Positions 24,113-33,375 are shown, numbered from the stretch's first letter. The stretch: 64,000 bases of DNA from Lachnospiraceae bacterium UBA3273 (GCA_002362385.1 DEUB01000029.1:186001-250000); one strand, 5' to 3'. Program-made: numbers and translations. The notes: generated by a model not told the origin, from the sequence alone.

Positions 24113-24684
24113 GCCACTTCCTCCAGATTGCTGGACTCGTAGCCGCTGAGCTTGTCGATTGCCTCCAGGATTCTGTCCTTTTCACCGGCTTTCAGCGTAT
24201 ACTCGATCACATCCAGGCCGTTCATGATACGGTCTTTCTTCGCATTAAGGGCATTCCATACTTTGCGGTTATCCCACAACTTCTCTTTGTCCTCGTCAAC
24301 CGTTGCCGCATAGATGATCTCCGACTGATACTTGACCCTGTTGGTGTCCTCCGGCATCTTCATGCCGAGCTGCTTATTACGCACATATTTGGTGTGCTTT
24401 TTGCGGCACTTCTCATATTCCTCAGAACTGAGTGGCCGGATGTTGAACGCAAAGTACAGGCGCCCTTCCCGGATAATCTCGATACGCTGCGTTTCCTCAG
24501 ATGCAAACTCCGCCGCATCAATAAGCCCCTGGATGAAATCCTCTTCATTCGCCCGGATCAGCGCCCTGGTATCTTCCTCGCTGGTTTCATACTCCTTTAC
24601 CGCCTGCTGTGCAGTCACCTGCGTTTCCTCTTTTACTGCATTGCCCTCTCCTACGGTCACGCCTCTTGTAAAATCTTTTGACAT
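24103..24684 (-). CDS. xkdN: Tail assembly chaperone (XkdN-like)
   Basis: 193 residues before the frameshift site. It contains AEFASEETQRIEIIREGRLYFAF, RPLSSEEYEKCRKKHTKYV and DRIMNGLDVIEYTLKAGEKDRIL, typical of XkdN proteins. It lies between tube and tape measure and folds the tape measure for tail assembly. Its extended form arises by -1 frameshifting. Confidence 0.9.
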   Translation of the reverse strand: MSKDFTRGVTVGEGNAVKEETQVTAQQAVKEYETSEEDTRALIRANEEDFIQGLIDAAEFASEETQRIEIIREGRLYFAFNIRPLSSEEYEKCRKKHTKYVRNKQLGMKMPEDTNRVKYQSEIIYAATVDEDKEKLWDNRKVWNALNAKKDRIMNGLDVIEYTLKAGEKDRILEAIDKLSGYESSNLEEVAKN

Positions 24685-24716
24685 CTGCTTTTCCTCCTAA
24701 TTTCTGCATAATGAAA

Positions 24717-24739
24717 GAGGGCAGCTCCACGCCGCCCTC
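24717..24739 (-). terminator. Hairpin between tail-tube and chaperone genes
   Basis: GAGGGC and GCCCTC pair across an 11-base loop, followed by a short weak U-tract on the minus transcript. A partial terminator here would raise tube over chaperone expression, as in many tail operons. Confidence 0.4.
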
Positions 24740-24761
24740 CAATGTGCTAATGTGCTGATTC

Positions 24762-25226
24762 TTAATCCCTGTCAATACCGAGCAACGACTGCAACTTAGG
24801 CGCCCGATTGACAAAGAAATTCCAGTTACGCTTGATTACATCGCCCACGGACACATTCTGAATATCCACCTGCCCGGAAGGGATGCAGTCACGATAAATC
24901 ACACGCTCTTCGGAGCCGTTCCTGCCGAGCAATGATCCCTGGAAATCCCACACAGGCATAATCTGCGTTTCCAGGGCTTTCATCAGCTCTGCGATAAATT
25001 CATCATCCTCCACCACGATCTGCGACATGGTAAGGCTGACGGCAAAGGTGTTTGCCGTTTCATGTTCCTGGGCATCGCCCAGGACACTGTATTTGGCATT
25101 ATTAAAGCTGACATTTGATGTAAACTGCTCCACTGTTGCCAGCAGAACGCCGTCCTTGCTGTAAAATGCCCCGTCCTTGCCGGTTCTTGCGTGTCTGGAA
25201 TCGCCTGCTGCTCTTTCATTTCTCAT
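24762..25226 (-). CDS. xkdM: Tail tube protein (XkdM-like)
   Basis: 154 residues: GKDGAFYSKDGVLLATVEQF, ANTFAVSLTMSQIVVEDDEF, and a beta-sandwich end with IQNVSVGDVIKRNWNFFVN. The length and motifs are those of XkdM, which forms the inner tube under the sheath. It directly follows the sheath gene. Confidence 0.92.
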   Translation of the reverse strand: MRNERAAGDSRHARTGKDGAFYSKDGVLLATVEQFTSNVSFNNAKYSVLGDAQEHETANTFAVSLTMSQIVVEDDEFIAELMKALETQIMPVWDFQGSLLGRNGSEERVIYRDCIPSGQVDIQNVSVGDVIKRNWNFFVNRAPKLQSLLGIDRD

Positions 25227-25238
25227 GGCCTATACCTC

Positions 25239-26648
25239 CTATTCTTCGTTAGTGCTGAACCGGAACAGGAATGTCAGATAGATATGCTCCATCGAATCCT
25301 TGTCGATCACATCAATATCGAACCACGCACTGTCTCCGTCCGCCTTGTATGCACTGCTCTCCGTCACCGCACACGCTATCAGCTTGCCTTCCTCGCGCAT
25401 GGAATCACCGACACCCTGTATCTGACTGATAACGGTTGCTCTTCCATTGTTGTCGTTGTCAACCTTGCCGACCAGATCATCCGTTGTAGTGTTGATGCGC
25501 CTTATCAGCTCAAAGCGTGTCTTTACCCTTCTGATTTTCTTCCAGCCGTCGTCCTGGTTGTCTGCCGGGGTAATGAGCGTATTGATGGCATTGTCGATCC
25601 ACACCTGCTTTGCCTTGTTGTAGCTCAGCACGATACAGCCCCTCTTCTCCGCAGAAATCATATCCGTATTCGTGAGTTTTTCCAGAATCTCGGTAAACCC
25701 GCTGATTACGGTATGCGTGAGGGAAGAATTTGCCGCCACCGCCCCTATCATTCCAGCAATACGGGCTGCTGTCTGGTATCCGTCAATGGTGGTACCCTGT
25801 TCATCCACCCGTGCGTTCAGAACATAATTCATCTTCTCGTCATTAAAAGCCGCTGCGTGCTTGATCCTCGTCTCCAGCTCCACCGTATGCTTTTCTGCCA
25901 CAACTGCCTGTGCGAGAGAACCCGCATCAAAAATACGGTTCACAAATGACTGCAGGAGCAGGTGGATTTCCGTATCTTCTGTATCGAGGCAAATCGTATT
26001 GAACTCATACGGTTCTACCTGTGCAAAAGCATTGGAGTAATCGCCCGTTGTAGTCTGCGGATTCGTTCCCTTTGTGAACGCACTCTGGGAAACAATCTCC
26101 AGCAGGGCACTTTCCTTACCCTCCTTCAACTCTGCCTTGAAATTTTTGGAGGATGCCAGGGCATCAACCAGAGCCTTTGCCTCTCCCTCTCCGGACACAA
26201 ACTCAACCTTTTCAAATTCCGTTGTCCCGGTATAGAAAATGCACTCCTTCAAAGTAGAATCCGAAAGTTTCTCGCGCACCGTAACCGCGAAATCCTTATC
26301 TCCCGGATATTTCGCTGTGATACTGAGGGCATCTTCCTTTGCCGTGTCCTTCAGGTCAATGGTTCCCTGCGTTCCTCCGTTTCCCACACGGCAGGCAATG
26401 ATTGTCTTTGCCCCTCCCGCAATCGCCTCTCTGATTGCATCTGTTGTAAGCCCGGTTCCAAATGTCTGCTCGTAGCCATCCTCGGCGCTCAACTCCACTG
26501 CCGTATTCAGCGGCCCGAAGTCTGCCTTAAAGATAATAGCCGTTACTCCGTTCATGATCCCAGCGGCAGCGTTTCCGCCCTTTTTCTGGATATTGAAATA
26601 GGAGCCAGGACGTACCTTTGTTTCTCCTAAGATAAATGTACCTGCCAT
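25239..26648 (-). CDS. xkdK: Tail sheath protein (XkdK-like)
   Basis: 469 residues. The start MAGTFILGETKVRPGSYFNI is the classic XkdK N-terminus; EERGCIVLSYNKAKQ-like and RIKHAAAFNDEKMNYV segments and the C-terminal YLTFLFRFSTNEE fit. It forms the contractile sheath, which shows that this is a myovirus-type tail. Normal length. Confidence 0.95.
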   Translation of the reverse strand: MAGTFILGETKVRPGSYFNIQKKGGNAAAGIMNGVTAIIFKADFGPLNTAVELSAEDGYEQTFGTGLTTDAIREAIAGGAKTIIACRVGNGGTQGTIDLKDTAKEDALSITAKYPGDKDFAVTVREKLSDSTLKECIFYTGTTEFEKVEFVSGEGEAKALVDALASSKNFKAELKEGKESALLEIVSQSAFTKGTNPQTTTGDYSNAFAQVEPYEFNTICLDTEDTEIHLLLQSFVNRIFDAGSLAQAVVAEKHTVELETRIKHAAAFNDEKMNYVLNARVDEQGTTIDGYQTAARIAGMIGAVAANSSLTHTVISGFTEILEKLTNTDMISAEKRGCIVLSYNKAKQVWIDNAINTLITPADNQDDGWKKIRRVKTRFELIRRINTTTDDLVGKVDNDNNGRATVISQIQGVGDSMREEGKLIACAVTESSAYKADGDSAWFDIDVIDKDSMEHIYLTFLFRFSTNEE

Positions 26649-26650
26649 CC

Positions 26651-26920
26651 TTACTTAACCTCCCTCTTCAAAAATTTTTTCACGATCTCCTTCGCCTCTG
26701 TAACCGTACATTCCGTTTTCCCGGCTGCTTTCAATGCCGCTGCAACACATTCCTGTCTGGTTCCAAAGACTTTCTTCGCATTCGCCGCCAGCTCACTTAC
26801 CGGATAGACGGACTCCTGCAAAGTTTTCTGCTCTTTATTCGGGGCCTGCTCCTGTGCTACTTCTGCCTTAGTCTCAGCTGTTTCGGCAGTTCTGGCCTCC
26901 TTTGTTGTCTCTTTTGCCAT
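26651..26920 (-). CDS. Small tail-region protein, 89 aa
   Basis: A charged, alanine-rich N-terminal half (probably disordered) and a helical C-terminal domain (VYPVSELAANAKKVFGTRQE, ALKAAGKTECTVTEAKEIV). A protein of this type commonly precedes the sheath gene in Clostridia phages. It is 2 bp from the sheath start. Function unknown. Confidence 0.65.
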   Translation of the reverse strand: MAKETTKEARTAETAETKAEVAQEQAPNKEQKTLQESVYPVSELAANAKKVFGTRQECVAAALKAAGKTECTVTEAKEIVKKFLKREVK

Positions 26921-26931
26921 TGTGTACCTCC

Positions 26932-27813
26932 TTATTTGTACTTGACATGGGCTGCTGTCAATGAATGAGGCTTTGCCTTATACCTCAACAGCCCATAATG
27001 ACCTGTTACAAAAATCTGACCGTCTTTCAGATAATCAGATTTATAATTCGCCTGCAGGCGTTTGATGAACATGGGAGAATGATCCAGCATGATGATCTCT
27101 CCGTCCAATGACATACTGTTTGCAATCGCAGCGGCCATTTTGAGCCTTGTTTCGCTCTCTGGACATAAAATATGGATGGCTATTCTGCCATCCATCCATG
27201 CAACTGTATTCGTTTCCTCGGACTTATCTGCTGATACCAGACGGCAATATATCACCGGTCTTTCTCTTGTAGCCTCCGTGATTTCCTCCATCCTGTCATA
27301 TCCCATAATCATACATTCCGGGTACAATCCCTTTATGTATTTATTCGTTGCCATAACCGGGTCCGGATCAGACGTCTCCTGTGACGGATATTCCAAAATG
27401 TCAAAACGTACTTCACTTCCGATTGTGACACTCCCTTTCTTCTCGTCTACGGTAAATGCGTCCGTCCTCGCCCATGCAAAGCAGTATGGAGTTCCTCCCT
27501 CCGGCTTTAATATCACATCCCGCAGACAATTTTTCACCAACGGCTCAATCGCCTCCGGCGTAATCTCGGTAGTATTCTGGCACAGCAACGATACCGACAG
27601 GGTACCGGCGCTATGCCTTTCTTCATTCGCCTGCAAATCAAAATTGTAAATTACCTCCGGGTACTGCGTATTTCCACACCACCCTTCCTGGCTTTCGTCC
27701 GGTGGTTCCGGACTGAAAACAGCAGGCGCACCATTGAATAACGCAAGGTGCTTAATAAGGCTCTCTGAGCTGATGAACCTCTTATGAATCAATTCCTCCA
27801 GGATCACCGCCAT
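26932..27813 (-). CDS. Tail completion/terminator-region protein, 293 aa
   Basis: It lies where the tail terminator is expected, between DUF5026-like and sheath genes. It has two beta-rich halves: 1-130 (YNFDLQANEERHSAGTLSVS) and 150-293 (RPVIYCRLVSADKSEETNTV, RIAIHILCPESETRLKM). The repeated organisation suggests a duplication of a terminator-like fold. The start is uncertain; ATG 27813 lies within the previous gene after AAGGAG. Confidence 0.6.
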   Translation of the reverse strand: MAVILEELIHKRFISSESLIKHLALFNGAPAVFSPEPPDESQEGWCGNTQYPEVIYNFDLQANEERHSAGTLSVSLLCQNTTEITPEAIEPLVKNCLRDVILKPEGGTPYCFAWARTDAFTVDEKKGSVTIGSEVRFDILEYPSQETSDPDPVMATNKYIKGLYPECMIMGYDRMEEITEATRERPVIYCRLVSADKSEETNTVAWMDGRIAIHILCPESETRLKMAAAIANSMSLDGEIIMLDHSPMFIKRLQANYKSDYLKDGQIFVTGHYGLLRYKAKPHSLTAAHVKYK

Positions 27814-28117
27814 CAACTCCTTCCTCTTCTACCTGCTCTCCATCTGTCTTTATGTTGTACTCCTGTATATCTGCCATATCAGAGGACCAGCGGATTTTCC
27901 ACTGTCCCTCTGCCGCCTCAGATACAGGTATGATGAAATGATTCGTTACATTGCCGATTCCGGGATAATACTGAACAATCAGCTGATCCTCTGTTGCCGC
28001 CGTCACAAATCCAGCCTTTCCCTCATTCCATGTGGAATGTCTGCCCCAAAGCAGATACCCTCGCTTAATCTGGGACACATCAAAGGCAACCCTCGGCTTT
28101 TCTATCACAAGTGACAT
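27782..28117 (-). CDS. DUF5026-like neck protein
   Basis: 111 residues: KPRVAFDVSQIKRGYLLWG and VTAATEDQLIVQYYPGIGNV match the uncharacterised DUF5026 family, seen between gp10-like and terminator genes. A small beta-barrel-like domain with an acidic glycine-rich tail. It overlaps the next gene by about 32 bp. Confidence 0.7.
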   Translation of the reverse strand: MSLVIEKPRVAFDVSQIKRGYLLWGRHSTWNEGKAGFVTAATEDQLIVQYYPGIGNVTNHFIIPVSEAAEGQWKIRWSSDMADIQEYNIKTDGEQVEEEGVDGGDPGGIDS

Positions 28118-28127
28118 ATCCTACCTC

Positions 28128-28583
28128 CTATGTGTAAGGCTCGCTATAAATCTTCTGGATTTCCGGCGTGGCCTCTTTCTTGATCCTATCCACAAATGGC
28201 CTCGCCGCCATTTTGGATGTTCCATTCTCCAGGTGGCCAGCGTAAGACTCCTGGCTTTCCAGCTCTGCCACGATAGCAACCCCTCCACCAGAGGCATTTT
28301 CGCTTTTGACCTGTCCGTTCCAGTGCATACGAAGATTTCCTGTACGTCTTGCCGGTGGCTCTCCTGGAGCCGATGCAGTATAAGTCGCTTTCGTGTATGG
28401 TTTCCGGTAAACCCGGCCACTACGCTGCCCCTTCAGTACCTCCAGTTCTGCGTTCCTTATGGCATTTACTGCCCGGACGCCCCTTGAAACCACCTTGCGG
28501 TTGATGTTCGTCACCTGTTCTTTCACAGTTGCCCGGATAGCACTTCCGGCGCTACCAGCTTTTCCATCCACCCATAGTTTCAT
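28128..28583 (-). CDS. HK97 gp10-like neck/tail-completion protein
   Basis: 151 residues with RNAELEVLKGQRSGRVYRKP, APGEPPARRTGNLRMHW and YAGHLENGTSKMAARPFVDR, hallmark motifs of the HK97 gp10 family. It helps join head and tail. It overlaps the preceding gene by 4 bp. Confidence 0.9.
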   Translation of the reverse strand: MKLWVDGKAGSAGSAIRATVKEQVTNINRKVVSRGVRAVNAIRNAELEVLKGQRSGRVYRKPYTKATYTASAPGEPPARRTGNLRMHWNGQVKSENASGGGVAIVAELESQESYAGHLENGTSKMAARPFVDRIKKEATPEIQKIYSEPYT

Positions 28584-28936
28584 TTTGCATCCCGCCTTTC
28601 CTCGGCATAATATATTGTCGAAATACCGAGAGTTCCCGCATCGTCAATATCAACGATATAAAACACCCTGTTTTCAAGCACCAGCTTGTCGGTTCGCTTT
28701 GCTTTCGGACTTCCTGCCTGCACAATCGTATGGGTAACAATATGATCCTTTTGGCTGTGGTTTGTCCTGTCCTCGTCAGATGCCTCCGCAAGACACCCTT
28801 TCAAAGTCTTTGTTCCATCGCCGCTATGGCTGTTCGCCACCCGCCCTGTGCTTGTCACTACCTGCTTATTACTTTCAATGATGAACTCTTTGAACAGGTT
28901 TCCCGGCCTTACATACATCATCCTCGTATTTACCAT
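28580..28936 (-). CDS. Head-tail joining (head closure) protein
   Basis: 118 residues. Residues 8-60 (PGNLFKEFIIESNKQVVTST) and the end (VLENRVFYIVDIDDAGTLGI) resemble head-closure proteins of the Hc1/YqbH type. Position between connector and gp10-like genes supports this. It overlaps both neighbours by a few bases. Confidence 0.7.
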   Translation of the reverse strand: MVNTRMMYVRPGNLFKEFIIESNKQVVTSTGRVANSHSGDGTKTLKGCLAEASDEDRTNHSQKDHIVTHTIVQAGSPKAKRTDKLVLENRVFYIVDIDDAGTLGISTIYYAEERRDAK

Positions 28937-29346
28937 CTTCCACCTGCCCTTTCATTCCTCTGCATACCGGTATAAAAATATGGCGGCTTATTCTGAGACG
29001 CATTTCTGAATTGAGGTATGCTGCAGGATTCTGCAGATACCTCCTTTTTCAGCTTTTCATAATCTTCACGCCACAGCTTTGCCCTTTCCTGCAATTCCAA
29101 TGTCAGCGGACCGGTTTTCGTGTTGACCTCATAAGAAAAGCGCCTACACAGGCTCTCCAGCAACATGAGCTTTGCCCTTTTCCATGATTTCGGATAGGTG
29201 TCGATTGCTGCCTGGATTTCCTCGTCAGTAAGCGCCGTTGTGTCAGAGAGTCCATCCACCATTACATCGCCCAGCTCAAACCTCATACGATCCGTTCCAG
29301 GTTCTTTGACTTTTGCCGGATTATATGTGTATGCACCTTTCGCCAT
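28930..29346 (-). CDS. Head-tail connector protein (YqbG-like)
   Basis: 138 residues, mostly helical: LTDEEIQAAIDTYPKSWKRA and LMLLESLCRRFSYEVNT are typical of connector (Ad1/gp6-like) proteins. The C-terminal 40 residues are extended (NASQNKPPYFYTGMQRNE). It joins the portal to the neck. Its start overlaps the previous stop by one base. Confidence 0.75.
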   Translation of the reverse strand: MAKGAYTYNPAKVKEPGTDRMRFELGDVMVDGLSDTTALTDEEIQAAIDTYPKSWKRAKLMLLESLCRRFSYEVNTKTGPLTLELQERAKLWREDYEKLKKEVSAESCSIPQFRNASQNKPPYFYTGMQRNERAGGRW

Positions 29347-29951
29347 TAGGTATCAGCCCCCTCCGTATTGGTTCCTGTGGTTGCGTTACCGCCTGTGGAT
29401 TCGTTTGTACTGCCGGAAGTGGAGAATATGTTATCTGCCTGCTTTTTGGCGGCGTCCTTGATTGTTTTACGGGTGTCCGCCGCATGAAGGAGTATCAGGA
29501 CATTTTCTGATTTTACCCCGGCGATTGCCTCAGCTCCTTCCGTGGCGTTCATCTGCATAATGCTGAATACACGCTGAATTTCCTCCGGAGTTGCCGGAAC
29601 TGCGGTCTGCTGTTCATCAGACTCTCCTTTGACGGAAATCAGAATCGTACCATCGTATGCCCCAGGCTCCGTTTCCTTCAGTTCCGCCACATACGCCTGC
29701 ATCTCTGCAAGCTGATTCTCCTTTTTCTTCTCTGCCTCTTCCACCGCCTCGGCAATCATCTTTTCTACCTGCTCCTGCGTGAAAATAGGACCGGGCTGTT
29801 CGCCCGATCCTCCCTCGCTGTCATTCATGATGGTAATTACACCATACCCTTCCTGCAGTTTGGCGTCTGCCACAAGCCCTGCCGGTATTTCATCACCGAT
29901 ATAGAACTGCTGTCCGCCAAAACTACAAGGCTTTTTTGCAATCAATCTCAT
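29346..29951 (-). CDS. Hypothetical head protein, 201 aa
   Basis: N-terminal beta-rich domain (MRLIAKKPCSFGGQQFYIGD), acidic linker, helical middle (EQVEKMIAEAVEEAEKKKEN) and a Ser/Thr/Gly-rich tail. The first 40 residues resemble small head proteins following major capsid genes in Clostridia phages. Function unknown; it may be a head-fibre or connector accessory. Confidence 0.6.
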   Translation of the reverse strand: MRLIAKKPCSFGGQQFYIGDEIPAGLVADAKLQEGYGVITIMNDSEGGSGEQPGPIFTQEQVEKMIAEAVEEAEKKKENQLAEMQAYVAELKETEPGAYDGTILISVKGESDEQQTAVPATPEEIQRVFSIMQMNATEGAEAIAGVKSENVLILLHAADTRKTIKDAAKKQADNIFSTSGSTNESTGGNATTGTNTEGADT

Positions 29952-29963
29952 AGCGCGCCCTCC

Positions 29964-30989
29964 TTACACGGCCTCTGCAAAGAACATAGCCAGATCATCC
30001 GCCGTCTTTTTCATATCAGCAGCCATAAGGCCCTCAATGAACTCGGAATGTGTGCCGTTCTCTCCCGGATAACTCAGAACCGGCATGATATTACCGTTCC
30101 CCAGCATATCCCAGGTAAAGATATAACCTGCTGAAGGCTCGTCAATGGACGGAGTATCTGTCGCATATGCCAGCAGAAAAGCGTTCGGATCGCCAATATA
30201 CTCCATATTTGCCGCCTGGCCCAACTGTGCTTTATTCATAATTGACCTCTGCACCGTGATTCTGTCAATCTCAAAGAGCTGCGCCAGTACATTCAGCGTG
30301 ACAGATGCAGGATTCGCCGTAGAACCACCGTATTTTACCCTTTCCAGAATCGCCGGATGTTTCTTCAATGCGTTAAACACATTGACACCCAGCGCCAGCC
30401 TGTTCGGCATACGCCCGGTAGCCTCTTCCATCGCTGTTTTCTTCTCGTCCACAAAGGACACAGGATCGGAATTTGCATTGCTGAATTTGATGAACTGCCC
30501 CGATGCAACCGAGGTGGAATCAACACCGGTAAACTCCTGGCCCCATACACCCTTCTTGAAGAACTGGCGGGCAAACCAGGCGTCCTGATGGATATTCGCC
30601 TGCCCTGCCATCGTCTTTGTCCTCTGCTGTTTCGGGTCTGCTGTCCTCGGCCCCATCCTCCGATTGAGGTCTGTCTGCCTAATCTGGTCGATACCCATAA
30701 TCATCTGGTCCACTACGCAGGCATAAGTCTCCGTATGCTCGGAAAGCACTGCCGGATCAACTTTGCCGTATGCCGGCTTTCTCTGCCAGTTGTCACGCAG
30801 CAAATCCTCCTTGTCGAAAATATAATAATTGTCAGAGGACAGCGAAACCGGGCAAATCGGAAAAATCGTCTTTGCAAAACTCTTCGCATCACTCTGGTAG
30901 TATGCCAGCGCCATATTGGAGAGCGCCGTATGCGGTCTGAAAGCACCCTTTGCAATATCTGCCTGGATGCTTGCTGCTGTTCTTTTCAT
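29964..30989 (-). CDS. Major capsid protein
   Basis: 341 residues. SIQADIAKGAFRPHTALSNM, the ADPKQQRTKTMAGQANIHQD region and MEYIGDPNAFLLAYATDTPS fit the gpE-like capsid family (HK97 fold) of Mu/PBSX-like phages. It lies after the cement protein and scaffold genes. Normal length. Confidence 0.9.
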   Translation of the reverse strand: MKRTAASIQADIAKGAFRPHTALSNMALAYYQSDAKSFAKTIFPICPVSLSSDNYYIFDKEDLLRDNWQRKPAYGKVDPAVLSEHTETYACVVDQMIMGIDQIRQTDLNRRMGPRTADPKQQRTKTMAGQANIHQDAWFARQFFKKGVWGQEFTGVDSTSVASGQFIKFSNANSDPVSFVDEKKTAMEEATGRMPNRLALGVNVFNALKKHPAILERVKYGGSTANPASVTLNVLAQLFEIDRITVQRSIMNKAQLGQAANMEYIGDPNAFLLAYATDTPSIDEPSAGYIFTWDMLGNGNIMPVLSYPGENGTHSEFIEGLMAADMKKTADDLAMFFAEAV

Positions 30990-31006
30990 TCTACTTTACC
31001 TCCTGT

Positions 31007-31444
31007 TTAGCCTGCAGATGCAGGATTTTTCTGATACTTGGTAATCAGCACTCTGCAGTAATCGTCTTTTGCTGCTGCGGAAAGTGCTATACCGACAACA
31101 TAGTTACCGGCTGTTGCGGGAACTGCCAGGCCGTCAGCAGCCATAACTTCGGCTCCCTTAGTGATGGCTGCTCCAGCAATCACATAGCCGATGTCCTTGA
31201 TCTGGATGTCGATGTCGTCACCGACTGCCACGGCGCCGGATGTCTCACCGGAAATATCGTTTGCGCCCGCCTCAATAATGGCTACTCCCACCGGAATTAC
31301 CGCACCGGATGCCGCCAAAATCACATCCCCGCTTGTGTTGTATGCCAGGATGCGGTTCCTCGCATCGGTAATTGCCGCTCCGGCCTTCTCCACGATAGTC
31401 ACGCTCTGGTTAATCTGTACTCCGTTGAAATTTCTGTTTGCCAC
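31007..31444 (-). CDS. Capsid decoration (cement) protein, DUF2190-like
   Basis: 145 residues, alanine/valine/glycine-rich beta structure (GAVIPVGVAIIEAGANDISG, TAGNYVVGIALSAAAKDDYC). This pattern matches DUF2190 capsid cement proteins that stabilise the shell. It precedes the major capsid gene. Confidence 0.8.
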   Translation of the reverse strand: MANRNFNGVQINQSVTIVEKAGAAITDARNRILAYNTSGDVILAASGAVIPVGVAIIEAGANDISGETSGAVAVGDDIDIQIKDIGYVIAGAAITKGAEVMAADGLAVPATAGNYVVGIALSAAAKDDYCRVLITKYQKNPASAG

Positions 31445-31461
31445 TTTCTTATCCTCCTTCC

Positions 31462-32733
31462 TTAGAATCCTGCCTCGGCCTCATATTCAGCCATCAGCTC
31501 CGGATTGTCCTCCCATGCCTTTGCCATTGCTGAGGCATAATCCAGGGAAGAATCCTTCTCCATATACCCCTTTGCAATAGCCTCAACCTTTGCCTCTGCC
31601 GCTCCAACTGCGCCGGAACCGTGGCCGGACTTGCCGATCTCAGAAAAAGCACCGGACTTTTCAACCGTGGCTACCGCCTGGTCCAGCACGGCAATCATAT
31701 CATTGTAAGCTGTGCCGCCCGCCGCTCTGAGGCTCTTGAACAGAGGAACCAGCTCTGCCTCGGTCTTGCCGATGATTGCATATCTCTTTGCTACTTCGGT
31801 AAGCTCCCTGGCCTCCGCATCCTCACGGAATTTCTTTAAGCTCTCCAGTTCCGCTTTCACTGCCGGATGCAGACCCTTATAGATATTGTCCTGTCCGTCC
31901 TCCTGCCCTGCAGGTGTTTCCTCGGACTTTTCCGGCGCGGACTTCGTTACCGTCTGCTCTGCCGGAGGCGGTGTCTGCTCTGCAGGAGCCGCTGCTACGT
32001 TGCCACTTCCAGAGGCGTCTCCTTCCTCCACGCCACAGCGCTTTTCGATGCTTTCCAGGAAAGCTCTCTCTGCATCTGTCAACTTACTCTTGTCAATCTT
32101 CATTTCCTCTTCGTCTCCTTTCGGTTTTTCATTATTCTCTGATCCATCTTCCTCGGATTTCTCCTTTTTGGTATCTTTGCAGGCTTTTTCGATTGTCTCA
32201 TTCAGCCTTTCCACCGCCGATTTCATAATCTCCAGTTCTGCCTCCGATACCTCTTCGCTTTTCCTGACAATGCTGGCTGACTTGCCGCTGGACCACTCCT
32301 TGATTGACTCCTGTACTACCGCATAAAACTCGTCAAGACTTTCCTGCATTGCCGTCTGTGTGCTGGTGCTATCCAGCTCTTCATCATTCAGAATCGAGCA
32401 GAGGGAAGATTGCAGGGCATAACAGGTGTCCCACATTTCATCAGCGATTTTATAGTTCTTTACTTCGTTGATTTTCTCATTGAAACTCAGCGAATCGCCT
32501 TTTTGTATTTCATCTATCGCACTGTCGATTTCCTCCTGGTTCATACCCGCCGCTTTACCGATAAATCCAAACAACCTTTTCAGTATGCTGCCGGTACCTT
32601 TCTGGTGATCCTCTTCTGCGGTCTGCGTTTCCCCGTCTCTCCGCTTTAACATTCTGATGTGAGCATCCGGATTTGCACCTTCGTCCACAAAATCCACTTT
32701 CCGGATTTTGAGGTTTTTCAGTTTTGTTGCCAC
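31462..32733 (-). CDS. Head scaffold protein with XkdF-like N-terminus
   Basis: 423 residues. The start LKIRKVDFVDEGANPDAHIR resembles the segment following XkdF proteases. Then come long charged coiled-coil and low-complexity regions (180-290), and a C-terminal MAKAWEDNPELMAEYEAE, common in scaffold/protease-scaffold proteins. It probably templates the procapsid and is cut by the XkdF-like protease encoded upstream. Confidence 0.7.
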   Translation of the reverse strand: MATKLKNLKIRKVDFVDEGANPDAHIRMLKRRDGETQTAEEDHQKGTGSILKRLFGFIGKAAGMNQEEIDSAIDEIQKGDSLSFNEKINEVKNYKIADEMWDTCYALQSSLCSILNDEELDSTSTQTAMQESLDEFYAVVQESIKEWSSGKSASIVRKSEEVSEAELEIMKSAVERLNETIEKACKDTKKEKSEEDGSENNEKPKGDEEEMKIDKSKLTDAERAFLESIEKRCGVEEGDASGSGNVAAAPAEQTPPPAEQTVTKSAPEKSEETPAGQEDGQDNIYKGLHPAVKAELESLKKFREDAEARELTEVAKRYAIIGKTEAELVPLFKSLRAAGGTAYNDMIAVLDQAVATVEKSGAFSEIGKSGHGSGAVGAAEAKVEAIAKGYMEKDSSLDYASAMAKAWEDNPELMAEYEAEAGF

Positions 32734-32769
32734 TTTGCTGCCTCCTTTCCGTAGATTTATAAAGCAAAT

Positions 32770-32846
32770 GGCACCCGTTTCCGGATGCCGCTTGATTTAT
32801 CAAAAAATATGTGCTACCTACGCCCTTTTTACGGTTCCATAGGTAG
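32770..32846 (-). terminator. Two consecutive hairpins between protease and scaffold genes
   Basis: On the minus transcript CTACCTA/TAGGTAG (32846-32814) is followed by CACATATTTTTTG, then GGCATCC, loop GGAAAC, GGGTGCC (32789-32770) followed by ATTTGCTTT. Both look like weak terminators. They lie in a 157-bp gap with no gene and could attenuate transcription before scaffold and capsid, or process the mRNA. Confidence 0.45.
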
Positions 32847-32890
32847 GATTATTAGGTTGGAGCTGCTGAAAAACGCAATACACCCCATTT

Positions 32891-33367
32891 TTACAGGCTG
32901 TTTTCATCCTCCACCGTTACCCTCTCGGCCTCTCCCTCAATGGAGAACATCTGGTAGGTTCCGTCCTTGACCTTTTCCCAGACGTCTTTATCCAGGACCT
33001 TGAAACCAATCCACCAGCCGATAGGAAGTGTGCCTGCCGGTATTCCCATAGCCCGCATTTTTTCCTCAGTGAATACCACGCTCTCAATCAGAACAGCGGC
33101 TCCGCCTCTTTCGTGCATTTCCCCGCCCTCACGGTACAGCAGCACAAACTCGTAGGCTGCATTTTCCAAATCCTCCGGCTCAACTATATCATTTTGCCAG
33201 TCCTCGATCACTTCCCCATCTACACGCATGGAAACACTCGCCCATCCAAAGGCAAGCATCTTTTCATCGTCAGACTTCATAACCTTAAACCGGCCCTTCA
33301 AAACTCCCTCCGGCTCTTCCGGATTGGTTCCGACAGACTTTTCGATATAGTCCGAAAATTTTTTCAT
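32891..33367 (-). CDS. XkdF-like prohead protease
   Basis: 158 residues from ATG 33367 (a GTG at 33379 is an alternative). KMLAFGWASVSMRVDGEVIED and ALENAAYEFV-like regions, GIPAGTLPIGWWIGFKV and YQMFSIEGEAERV are typical of the XkdF/serine-protease head family. It would cleave scaffold and capsid during maturation. Confidence 0.82.
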   Translation of the reverse strand: MKKFSDYIEKSVGTNPEEPEGVLKGRFKVMKSDDEKMLAFGWASVSMRVDGEVIEDWQNDIVEPEDLENAAYEFVLLYREGGEMHERGGAAVLIESVVFTEEKMRAMGIPAGTLPIGWWIGFKVLDKDVWEKVKDGTYQMFSIEGEAERVTVEDENSL

Positions 33368-33375
33368 CCTCTCAA

